Assembly (NCBI GenBank): GCA_037013685.1
Contig: CM072894.1
Span: 2,234,841-2,298,840 of the forward strand
Origin: Acridotheres tristis
Taxonomy: Eukaryota > Chordata > Aves > Passeriformes > Sturnidae
DNA: 64,000 bases
Reading direction: 5' to 3'
In this document: piece after piece, positions 25,701 to 35,908 of the stretch
Layout: every line of letters begins with the position of its first letter
How positions within the stretch are numbered: position 1 is the first letter of the stretch
The notes under the pieces: generated by a model
The model's input: only the letters and a program-made list of their open reading frames with translations
Told to the model about the DNA's origin: nothing
Databases searched by the model: none
Program-made: the position numbers and the translations under genes

Positions 25701-26225
25701 CTGATGGATTTACTTCCTCTGAGCTCACGGCTGACGCCACGTTTGTCACCAATGCCACCTACAGAGTATATATTAAAAAAATCATTCTGAGTTAAGTAAT
25801 TCCATCCACCAAAGCATGCTAGAAATGGGATTATGAAGGCCACAGATTGATCATTTGATGGCTGGCCTGACTATAGCATGATATATTTCTGTTGAGCTGG
25901 AGAGCACCCTCCAAGGACTTGTGGGCGGGCTCACATACTGAAGCCTTTTTTTCCTCCTTGAGTATTTCCTGTGCCCCCTTCTCTCATTTTGTTGTGGGCT
26001 CCAAAACCCCTTAGGGAAGGATGGCCTGTTTCTTACAAACCCTCCTTTGTCCAGCACAAATGAGCTGGTCTTTGGTCAGGAGCCACAGTGAAAATAACTG
26101 TGTAATGATCTGAATGGCACCCAGACATCCTTGAGAACATGCTTGAAAATATTCCCTAGTGCTCGAGGTACAGCAGCCTTCTGACAGAGAAGTTGGGGTC
26201 ACTAAGGAGCCAAGAGCAGGTTGTG

Positions 26226-26438
26226 ACATGATTTGGTGGGGATTTTTTCCATTATTCCGTGAGGATGCTCAGGCAGTGAAACAGGAGCCTGGAGAGGCTG
26301 TGGAGCCACCAAACCCCGAGGTTTCCAAGAGCCATCTGGACCAAGCCCTAAGCACTGTGATCTGAATGTGATGCTGACCCTGCTTTGAGCAGGACTGGAG
26401 ACCTCGTGGGGTCCCTTCCAGCCCAAACAATTCTGTAA
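26226..26438 (+). mobile_element. CR1-type LINE 3' end, diverged
   Basis: Recognisable order of the CR1 3' region in sense orientation: GAGAGGCTGTGGAGCC, a CTGGACCAAGCCCTAAGCA-like block, CTTTGAGCAGGACTGGA, GGTCCCTTCCAGCCCAAACAATTCTGTAATTA. It is more diverged than the copy at 21.1 kb and resembles a different subfamily (the GAGCAGG-TTGGA type). Left border approximate. Confidence 0.8.
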
Positions 26439-27865
26439 TTATTTGTTTTGATGTGATGGAAGTGGATTGCTTTAAAATCTGATTGTTGAGGATGGAATAA
26501 CACTTGATGACTTCTTCCAGTATATGCTAAGCACGGGTTTTTAGCTTAAAGTTCAAGAACCCAGGATACTGTTTCTGTTGTTTGTATTTAAAGATACTTA
26601 AGGCTGATGTAGTCATGGAAAGAAAAAGTTCATAAATGAACAATATACTTGTTCCAAGATGTAAGGCATTGTTAGTCAAAGCTGCTGAGTGAAAATGTGT
26701 TTTTATTCTTACAAGGTTTGCAGGTTGGCTTTAAATGGGCAGCTGGAGGGCTGCAAAGATGCATTAGGATAAAGTAGATGGATCGGCACTAAAACCAGAA
26801 TTATATCCTGAGAAATGACACACAAAATGTGTGGTTTTGCACAAAGTAAAATTGATTTAACTTCCTGCAGTTGGTATCTGTAATTTAGAAACTGGTGAGC
26901 CTCATTCTCAGGAAGGCCTGTGAAAAACTGGCTACATTTTAATTCTTTTTACTACTTTTCAAGTTGCTTCATTTCATATCATATTGTGCTTGCTTCTGTG
27001 AGAATATATAATTCTGCAACATAACTAGCAAGTGTATAAATCCTTTGGCCCTTATCATACAGGGAAAACAAGGGGAAATCTGTATAATTTGAATTACACC
27101 TGAGTTTTACATATAGGCACCTAGTTCTGATGTAACAGCTCAGCTGGTTATTGGATGACAGCTACGATCATGTTAACATCCAAATAATTTTGTTTCTGCA
27201 TTTTTTTGTCAGGAGGGAAGTTGGGGCTGTGCTGTTTGGTATGTTTTGTTTATGGAGACTTTAGTGCCCTTTATTTTCCATAGGGAAAAAACCAGTTTGT
27301 GCTGGTGTTATTCCTCACCTCTATCAGGTGGGATTTGCCAGTATTTATTTTTAAATAAACAGAAGGGATCACATCAGTATCAGGCTTGTTTCCAGAGCTG
27401 TGATTTCGTGCCTTTAGCACACATTTCAGGGCGTGTTTAGATAAGTGGATGTCATGAGCAATTTCAAACACTGCAGGTGGATCACAGCACTGCCTGCCAG
27501 GATTTCCACCCAGGCTTTGCCCAGCAGCAAAGCAGGGCTGCTTTCTTTTCCTTGGACAGACTGCTTCAGGTTGGGAAGTGTTGTTGAAAACACTTTTGGG
27601 CATTTGTGCCTGCACCCAGAGCCTGCTGTCACCTGGCTCTGTGAAAAACAGGTAATGAGAGGGGACGGTTTTGGGTGTAGGTGTGGAGAGTCTGTTCCTG
27701 CTACGAGTTTGTGTCCATGGCACAGCCACCTTCCTCGAAATTCAGGCAGAGAACTCAAGGGAGAGCAGCTCTGTGCAAAACCAGCCCTTTGCTCTTTCTG
27801 CCATGGGCTTTTTTTTTTACTTCTCTGAGAAGGCTTGTTTTTTGTCACAAGTAATTTCTCAGACT

Positions 27866-28250
27866 TCACAGAATCACAGAACATTTGGGGTTGGATGGGA
27901 GCTCTGGAGTCCCAGTGCAATCCCCTGGGTCACCTAGAGCAGGTGACACTGAAGCATGTCCAGTTGGGTTTGGGATGCCTCCAGACAGGGGGACTCCACA
28001 TCCTCCCTGGGCAGCTGTTCCAGTGCTCTGCCACCCTCAGTGAACAGAAATTGTCTCTCATGCTGAGCTGGAACTTCTTGTGGTTTAGTTTATGACCACT
28101 GCTCCTCATCCTGCCATTGGGCACCACTGAGAAGAGTCTGGTACCTGCCTTTGGGATATTTGTATGGATTGATGAGAGCCCCTCTTGGCCTTCTCCAGTC
28201 TGAGGTTTTAAGATCTACATCATCACAGGGCTCCTGCTCCTCCCATTCAT
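27866..28250 (-). mobile_element. CR1-type LINE 3' end
   Basis: Begins TCACAGAATCACAGAACATTT and continues with GGGTTGGATGGGAGC, CTCCACATCCTCCCTGGGCAG, CTGTTCCAGTGCTCTGCCACCCT, CAGTGAACAGAAATT and the block TGACCACTGCTCCTCATCCTG. This is the reverse complement of a CR1 3' region, so it lies antisense to LRRFIP1. About 385 bp, 5'-truncated; right border approximate. Confidence 0.9.
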
Positions 28251-29353
28251 CAGCTCATGCTTGATTTTCATCGGTCCTTGGCTGTTAACTGCAAGTTTCA
28301 ACCATCCTACTCCTTATTTTTCATTTTTTTCCCATGTTTTGTTTGTGTTTTTGAAGGCTGTGACCCTTTTCCCTGGGCTTCAGTGGTGAATGCACTTACA
28401 GAAGGGAAAAGAAATCACACCTTTCTTTTTTTTTTGGTGGTTTTCCTTCTGTTTAGAAGCGCCACTGAAAACACCGGTGTTTTGATTTCTCTGTGTGCTT
28501 GACCTTGATCTTGTGGCAGATTTCCCTGTCAATTTGGATGCTGTACTTAGAGGAAAAGGTTTCAGAAGCACAGGGAGTTGGGTGTAACACCAGGGTGGCT
28601 GGCCTTTGCCTCCCTGCTGAACTACTCATGTACCAAGCCCGAGCTAATTTTACTTTTTCCTGTTGGCTTTGCCTGGGATTTAAAGCAGAATATTAAAAAT
28701 GTTGCTCTATAGCATGTTCCATCAGTTCCAACTGGGCTGAAGTGAGGAAGCACTGTAGATCTCTCGAGAGGTCTGTTCTTGGCAGAATTCCGCTCCAGCG
28801 AGGCTTGGACTGAAATATGGAATTTTGGAGATTAATAACAGAGCTAGTGCGTTTTCTCTCCATAATTTCAGCCTTAGCTGTGCATGTTGAACTCCAGCGT
28901 TTACCCAAATCCTGTACCCAGGTATGTGTGCACAGTGTCAGTGGTTAGGAAAAATGGCACATAATGTGTTTGGTGTTGGTCAAATTAATTCATCAATAAA
29001 AAACAGTCCACGCTGCAGGGGAGGGAAAAAAAAAAAACCTAACCCAAAACAAAAGGAGCAAAACCTGCCTTTCTTAAATAAATCTCCCTGCTTCCTCTCC
29101 AGCCACACAAATAATAATTAAAGAGCTCTTTTAAACACAGGTGCTCAGGGAGGGTAGTGCCTGCACGGGGGTGTTTTACCTGACTGTTAAGATAACCAGT
29201 TGGGGAAGGCAGGGCCATTACCTGCAATAGGGAATTAACTCCTACAGATGTGTTTACAGCCAAGCCTCCCCATTCCCTGCCCTGCTTCTGGAGCGTGTTC
29301 CCCTTGGGTTGCCCAGCTTTCATCTCACCCCATCCCTGTGTTCCTGTTCCCAG

Positions 29354-29440
29354 GCTGAAGCGAGACTCGCGGCCAAGCGAGCGGCGCGGGCGGAGGCGCG
29401 GGAGATCCGGATGAAAGAGCTGGAGAGGCAGCAGAAGGAG
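29354..29440 (+). CDS. LRRFIP1: LRRFIP1 coding exon 2 (conserved basic helix)
   Basis: Twenty-nine codons with acceptor CCCAG and donor GAG|GTAAGG, phase 0 at both ends. The peptide starts [19 protein letters not shown] and ends [10 protein letters not shown]. This is the most strongly conserved N-terminal block of the LRRFIP1/LRRFIP2 family: a long Ala/Arg/Glu-rich amphipathic helix, predicted to be an uninterrupted coiled-coil-like helix. The [13 protein letters not shown] ending agrees with LRRFIP1. The exon is very GC-rich compared with the surrounding introns. Confidence 0.96.
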
Positions 29441-30064
29441 GTAAGGCCGAGGCTTTGGGGGGTTGTATCCGGGGAGGAGGATGTTCAGAGATGCTGGAAC
29501 ATTGTATTTTGTTGAAATAGTCTGCGTGGCACTAATGTTGATCGTAGAAAAACTTGGAAAAAACACGGATTGTGGCAAGGATTTTGATCTCGGCGAAGCC
29601 AGTGTAATTATTCACAGCAAATCCTGGTGGTTAGTAATTCTTGTTTAATGTTAAACTTTGAAGTATGCAGCTTCTTTGTGTGCCTATGGAGGTGGTGGAT
29701 TCTTATCACTTAGTTAGAAATCCAATGAATATGGAAGATTCCTGGCCCTTGTATAACTCCGCTGTGAAGTTGTTCTGCTTCCTGCTGTGCAGCTGCTGCC
29801 ATGCCCTCCCCAGGTTTGTGAAAAGGATGGGCTGCTGTTGGCAGGAGCCAAGGGTAGAGGCTGCACTTGTGAACTGAACCAGAAACGCTCAAAACTTGGT
29901 GCTTGGTGATGTGCATTCAGTGAAACGGCAGAGTAGCTGCAAGAGGAACAACAGTAATCACGATTTAGTTTTCCAGTAGATCTTTGAAGGAGAAGGAAGA
30001 AATAGGGAGTCGGGGGCAGGGTGTGGGAACACATAGTAAGAATAAATGTGGGGCAGGAAAAAAG

Positions 30065-30320
30065 GGAAATGGCTTCACACTGACAAAGGGCAGAGTTGGA
30101 TTGGATATTAGGAAAAACATCTCCCTGTGAGGGTGGGCAGGCCCTGGTACAGGTTGCCCAGAGAAGCTGTGGCTGCCCCATCCCCAGAAGTGTCCAAGGC
30201 CGGGTTGGACAGGGCTTGGAGCACCCTGGGATAGTGGAAGGTGTCCCTGCCCAGGGCAGGAGGTGGAACTGAATGATCTTAAGGTCCCTTCCAACCCAGG
30301 CCATTCTGTAATTCAGTGGT
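30065..30320 (+). mobile_element. CR1-type LINE 3' end
   Basis: Sense-oriented copy with GGGCAGAGTTGGATTGGATATTAGGAAAAAC, CAGAGAAGCTGTGGCTGCCCC, AAGTGTCCAAGGCCGGGTTGGA, TGGAGCACCCTGGGATAGTGG and the end CTTCCAACCCAGGCCATTCTGTAATT. It closely resembles the 21.1 kb copy (same subfamily) and is one of only two sense copies inside the gene. Confidence 0.92.
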
Positions 30321-32065
30321 TCTACATTTGCTTTATGGTGCAGAGCAGGACCTGGTTGAGCGTTGTAGCATAGAATTAGGAGGTGACAGCAGGATGTGGA
30401 CCAGGATGTGACAGCAGAGCAGTGCCAGGATGGGCTGCAGCAGCCAGCCCACAGAGAAGAAGCTCTTGGGCAGGTTGCCCAGCTCTTTGTGAGGCAGGTC
30501 TGGATGTGTCTCAGCTCCTTTGCTGCAAACACAGAGCTTGAGGAAAGTGGGAGCCTTTTCCTGCTGCAGTTGCTGCTTTCTGAAGGGTGTTTCTTGCAAC
30601 CTGGCCCACACTGGGAAGTGCAGTCACTGTGCTGGCAGCTGGGGCGGGGGGACCTGGGAGCAGCCGTGGGAGGACTGTGCTAAACAGGCACCATGTGTTT
30701 TGTTTGGGCAGCAGAGTAAATAGGGGTGTCCTGGCAGGTGACACCATCTAATTTACAGGTGACTTAATGGAGCTGATGACCCCTTTGCAGATTAAAAGCT
30801 GATGCTGCAAAGGATGTCTTAGTAAACTGAAATTTAGGTGTGAAAAAAACTAAAGCTCCTGCAATTAAGAGCTTGTCATCTGAAAACCTGTGAAAACTTT
30901 GCATAGATAGAAATTGAGTAGGGTAGGATGTTTCTCTGAAATACCACAGTCATTGAAAGCTCAGCCAGAGACCTATCACAGTCTTCTTTGTAACTCACTG
31001 GCATAAGTGACATATTTATTTAATATTTTGCGTTCTTAGGTATTCTGTAACTTTTTGAAATAGTCTAATCTTAGCCCCCAGATGCCAGGTAGAGATATTA
31101 AGGATAGCTGCAGGAAGATTTTCATTGCCACAAGTGTCTTGGAGGTATAATAAAACATAAAAACAGAAAATCCCAAGCAGTGATCAACACAAGATATCTG
31201 GCACCTATCCCTTCCTTGGAGGGGAACCTGCTGTGACACTGGGATCTGTGCACCTGGTTCTCTGCCATCCTCATTTCCCTTTGCAAACTTTTCAGAAACA
31301 TAAAGAGCCCTTTTCCACTGCTGCCATGTTAAATAACCAGAAGTTAAAGCACTTGCTTTACTACTTCAGAAGGCTTTTTAGAGCCCTAACTCCCTTCTGG
31401 GAGTTAAAAAGCAATAAATGAATTTATTGCATGCGCGTGTAGTTTTTCATGCTTTAAGCCTTGTGCATGCCCTGGCAGGCTTCTTGTGGAGCATGGATTA
31501 CTTGAAAATATATTTACACTGCTGGTCTGAGTTAAAAGTTTCCAGGTGCTACCATTACAGGCTATAACTATGGTAGGGAAAGAGAGTGTTTTAATGATTT
31601 GGGTTTGGAAACTGGCTCCTCTCCTGCCCACCACCTCATATTTATGACATTTCTCAATCTTGCACTTCATTTCCCTCATTTTAAAGTTTTGCATGAAGAG
31701 TCTGTGCATATGATTGAGAAACTGCACAGCAGGAATAGATGGGCTTTTGGCAGAGAGCACCCAGTGGCAGGGTGAGATGTGGGAAAGTTGCTGGGGAAGG
31801 CTGCACTGCGGTGGGGCAGCATTGCAGGTGTGCTCCTGGGGCGGGATCATCTCATCCCCTGGCACCACCTCCAGGCAGGCAGCACAAAAAAGGGTAACTG
31901 TGCCAGTGCTTTGGGGTTTTTTGTTGGTTTTTTTCCCCTCCAGGGAGGGGAAGCTAAGGAGGAGAAGATGAGCACAAATTTAATAGGGAAGTATAAGCTG
32001 AGTACATGAAAAGAATTTTCTGAAGCTGAAGAAAAAAGTGAGCACAAGAATCGTGACCTGATCAA

Positions 32066-32515
32066 AGAATCTCAGAATGAGCTGAAAGGGCCTTAAAACT
32101 TAACTTGTTCCACCCCCTGCCATGGGCAGGACACCTTCCACTAGCCCAGGCTGCTCCTTCCAACCAGTTCTTGAACACTTCCAGAGATGGGGCAGCCACA
32201 GCTTCTCTGGGCAACCTGTGCCAGGGCCTCAGCACCCTCACAGTGAAGAATTCCATCCCAATATCCAATGTCAACTCTGGCAGTGGGAAGCCATTCCCCC
32301 TTGTCCTGTCACTTCAGTCCCTTGTAAATAGTCTTGCACCATCCTTCCTGTTGCAGGAGGCTCCTGTTGGAACATTCCCAATTCTCCCAGCTTTTCCTCA
32401 CAGCAGAGCTGCCCCATCCCTCTGCAGGTGGGGTCTCACCTGAGCAGGGCACAGGGGCAGAATTCCTCCCTTTGCTGCTGCCCACACTGTGGGATCAGCC
32501 CAGAGCACAGGGAGT
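32066..32515 (-). mobile_element. CR1-type LINE 3' end
   Basis: Antisense copy of about 450 bp: CTCAGAATGAGCTGAAAGGGCCTTAAA, CACCCCCTGCCATGGGCAG, ACACCTTCCACTAGCCCAG, GGCAGCCACAGCTTCTCTGGGCAACC, then AGGCTCCTGTTGGAACATTC and CAGGTGGGGTCTCACCTGAGCAGGGCACAGGGGCAGAA. The last blocks come from farther upstream in the element, so this copy is longer than most here. Confidence 0.92.
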
Positions 32516-34157
32516 TCCTCTGAAGATAAGGATATTGATCACTCTTGCATCATGGAGATGTGAATCAATTTATGTATTTCTTAGAAAATAATAAATATTA
32601 TTATTTGAGGCTTTATATGATGAGGCTTTAGGAAAAGGCACAGGTCTAACAAGTGTAACAGCTTGAATCGTTCTGACTTCTCATTCAGAGCTGCTTTGTT
32701 GTTGCCCATCGAAGATGTAAATAATTAATCTGGAGGTCTGGTTAAATTCTCTGGTTTGCTTCCACACATCACTGAGTGCAGGACAGCTCTCATTGCCAGG
32801 GCCTGTTCTGAACTGGAAGGACAATTAAAATACATGGTATTTTCTCCCTTCCCTGTTGTCCCACCGTTGGTGGGAGTCAGAGCAGTGATGGGTCCTGGTT
32901 TACCATAGCATGCTGCCATGCTTTTGAGACATTTGATTTCCACCTGCAGAGTCTGAGGCCAGTCCTTTTGGCTTGTACTGTTGAGATGTGCTCGATCCTG
33001 AAATAAATTCCTGTGTGCACTCAGTTAATTATTGTTAATTCATGAAGAAGAGCAAGCCAGGAGTGGGCAGCCCAGTTTTTCTGAGTAACAATTTGTTAAT
33101 TCTCATGGAGCTACGAAGTAAAATGGGAAGAATAATTTATTATTTTTCCTGTGCATTTTTTTTTCTCTCAGAAACTTGACCTGAAATATATTAAAGCCTT
33201 TTTTTCCCCAAGCAATATTTAACAGTAACAATTTTGAGACACGTAAAAGCTGCAGCAGTAGGGCCATGTGTAGAGAATGCTTTCTGTAGGAGTGCCTTCT
33301 GTGTGTTCTGCTGGCAAGGCTTTAAATGTCTCTTCAAGGGCTGACACTTGGAGACCACAGTGTAAGCTGATATTAGTGCCTGGAGTGAAAAGAGACTGAT
33401 CTCCTCCCACTCCTTAATCGGTGGGATAAGATTCTTCCCTGCCAGTTCACACAGTAGATGAGCCTGTACTTCTAGTTCAAGGCAAGTGCACTGTGCTGGT
33501 CTCCTGGCTTCATCTGCAGCTCTTGCTCTAAGGGCACAGCCCCTTGCCTTGGCTGTTTTGTAAATTCCTTCCTTACCTCACTTGCACATACTTTTCCCCC
33601 TTTGGACTCATATTTCTTTGGAATAAAATATGCTACCAGTGCTTTCTATTAAAAATAAACAAAACAAAAAAAAGGGGAAAGCAGATTTTTGTGGCTCAAA
33701 TGGGGAGGAGTGAGACTGACTATGAAACTTGGTGCTTACATAAGCAGGGAAGAAATGAAGGAGGTGGTTAATCTGGGTCTTAGACACTCAGTGTGAAGAT
33801 GCCCAGGAAAATTTGGAGAGGGATGATGTTTTTAGCAGACTATTCTTCTGCCACCATCTAACCATGCAACACTGGCTTGTTCTGTCCTGTTCTAAAGCTA
33901 CTAATATGAAAAAACTTTATTTTTGTGGGCAGCCTCCTTTAATGAGGAAATCAGGAAAGCTGTCTGCTGTTAATACTGTGGATGAAACACGTTTGGGTTT
34001 TTTGGTCGTACCCTGATACAGGAAAGTGCTCTTTAAAGCACTTGACTGCTTAGATGTCTATTGACTCTTTTTAGGGGGGACACATCTGCAGCAGAGGTGA
34101 TTGTTTAAAAGCGTGTTTTCTCTTGTACCACACTTCCTAAAGAGGACAACGTCACCA

Positions 34158-34245
34158 CAGAATCCTAAAATGGCTTGGGTTGGAAAGGACCTTAAAAATG
34201 CCCTAATTCCACCCTCCCTGCCATGGACAGGGACACTTTTTCCTT
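34158..34245 (-). mobile_element. CR1-type LINE 3' end, short fragment
   Basis: About 90 bp: CACAGAATCCTAAAATGGCTTGGGTTGGAAAGGACCTTAAA and CCACCCTCCCTGCCATGGACAGGGACAC. Only the terminal part of the element is present; antisense to the gene. Confidence 0.88.
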
Positions 34246-35890
34246 GTGCACTGCTGAGGGATCAGTCCTTTTGGAGCAGAGCTGTTGTAATGCCTGTTGG
34301 CTAATGGGTTCCTCCGAAACTCCAGGTTTTATAAAAAGCTGGAATAATTAGATGATGCACTTGGCTTTATCTCTGAGGCCTCCCCACCTCCCTGAACAAG
34401 GGCCCTGCTGTTATCTTGTCCATTGGCACCCTGGGTCCTGGGCACATGCCTTGCTTTGGATCAGCAGGGAATACCTGCTGTGCCAAGCCTGGAGCACTGG
34501 GCTTTGAAAAATGAGGCTTCCATGGAGCTGGGTGAAAAAAAGCAGCATGGAAAAGTTAAAGCTTTGGGGTTAATGTGGTAATTGCCACATTTGAACCTGT
34601 GTGTGGATGAAAGGCACTCAGAGTGTGCCGTGGAGAAGCCAGAGATTGGAATTGAGTGCAGCTTTGTGGGAGGGCCCAGTTTTATTTTCCTCTTCATGGC
34701 TTTCTTAGGGAAAGGATAGTGGGGTGGTTACTTGTGGGAATGCTGGTTTTTAAATGGGTCCTAATTTTCCCTCCTGTGCTTGCAGGAACGGGAATTAAAG
34801 CTGCTGAGGCATTAATCTGGGTTGTGCAGTTGTCCTTTGTGAAGGGGAACCTGATCAGGAGGGCAGGGATTGAGACACAGAAGCTTTTGCTTCCCAGCAC
34901 TGAGATCCAGATTCCCACGAGGTATCCCTGAGAGCAGTGAATGGCAGGGATCCTCCAAACACCCCAAAATCTGTGAGACTTGACTACCTTGCCACCAGAA
35001 GATTGTGCAGCCAGCCAGGTGTTTTTGAACAAGAAGGGTTCTTTGGGGTTATTTTTTCTGAACCCAGAAACGTTTCTGGTTTCAGGAAAGACGTGAGAAA
35101 AAAGCCACGTTTTATGTTCTCACGTGGATTCACAAAGCTCATCAGTCAAGGACAGTTCTCCAAGAACACAAAATTCAGATGCAGTAGAGTGCCTGTAAAG
35201 GTTTTATGTATTATTATCAAAGTGCTCCAAGGCTATGGAACAACACTGTCAGCAGGGCATTTATTAAAGCCTGAAAACAGTGTGAGGCTCCACAGAAACA
35301 TTAAAAATTGGCAGAGCAACCTGCAGAGATCCTTTAAGGCTGGAAAATATACGTGTAAGGAATTTTCCAGGCATTTTCCAGGAATTTTCACACACTGGCA
35401 CTGTGCTGTGCACAGGTGAAAGGTGTGTGGGGTTGGTGCTTCATCTCTCAAGGACAAATTCTACCCTTCTAAGAGGAACAGTTGGTCTGTAGTTAATGCT
35501 GTTTGCTTAGTGGTAGATACACAACTCATCCCATGTTAATATTTGGGCATCCATTCCTGTTGTGGAGGGAGGCTGGAAAAATGAGAGGTGCTGGCTCACA
35601 GCTGGGCTGAGCCTGGGGATAAAGTGTCCCATGTGCATCCCAGAGCCTGGTGGGAATGGGAACAGGAGTGCTGTGTTCTAGCTGGGCACCTGGAGGAGGC
35701 CTACGATGCAAACACTGCTTTTGTCCTACCTAAATCCCCAGGGCTTCACTGTGCTCTTGTCTGTATTCATGCTCTGCTGTATTTTCTCTGTAAATGCTGT
35801 TTTTTTCCCTCTAGAACGAGCTGTGGAGCTATGTATCCATCATTCACGCTAGCTTTGTTCCTTGTTTCTTTCCTCTCCCTTTCCCCCCAG

Positions 35891-35908
35891 ATCTATCAGG
35901 TCCAGAAG
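35891..35908 (+). CDS. LRRFIP1: LRRFIP1 microexon 3 (18 nt)
   Basis: Six codons, IYQVQK, between a strong acceptor (a long pyrimidine run ending CCCCCCAG) and the donor AAG|GTAGGG. Phase 0 at both ends. The peptide follows the conserved ...ERQQKE and precedes KYYGLDTKWGDIEQWM, which together resemble the region after ERQQKE in long isoforms of the family, so the exon is credible despite its size. Microexons of this length need enhancer support and are often tissue-regulated. An antisense CR1 fragment begins about 55 bp after the donor. Confidence 0.88.

Larger units (their letters stand above)
22744..29353 (+). other. LRRFIP1: Intron 1 (6,610 bp)
   Basis: Starts GTAAGG and ends CCCAG. Its first part continues the CpG island to about 22,990 and contains a CACGTG site. 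It holds two CR1 fragments (26,226-26,438 sense and 27,866-28,250 antisense). No further exon was recognised, although an alternative first exon could hide here. Confidence 0.85.
29441..35890 (+). other. LRRFIP1: Intron 2 (6,450 bp)
   Basis: GTAAGG...CCCCCCAG. It contains three CR1 fragments (30,065-30,320 sense; 32,066-32,515 and 34,158-34,245 antisense). The long antisense open frame at 29,714-30,532 overlaps the CR1 copy and is not a gene. No additional exon was identified. Confidence 0.85.

Noticed and set aside
27426..27920. Antisense open frame of 164 codons in intron 1
   Set aside because: No domain, no family resemblance, and overlap with the antisense CR1 copy edge; probably chance.
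29039..29578. Antisense open frame of 179 codons opposite exon 2
   Set aside because: It is the shadow of the GC-rich LRRFIP1 exon 2 and its flanks; the sense exon is clearly the coding one.
29714..30532. Antisense open frame of 272 codons, the longest in the window
   Set aside because: It runs through the sense-oriented CR1 copy at 30,065-30,320 and has no recognisable domain; CR1 3' ends read backwards often stay open by composition.
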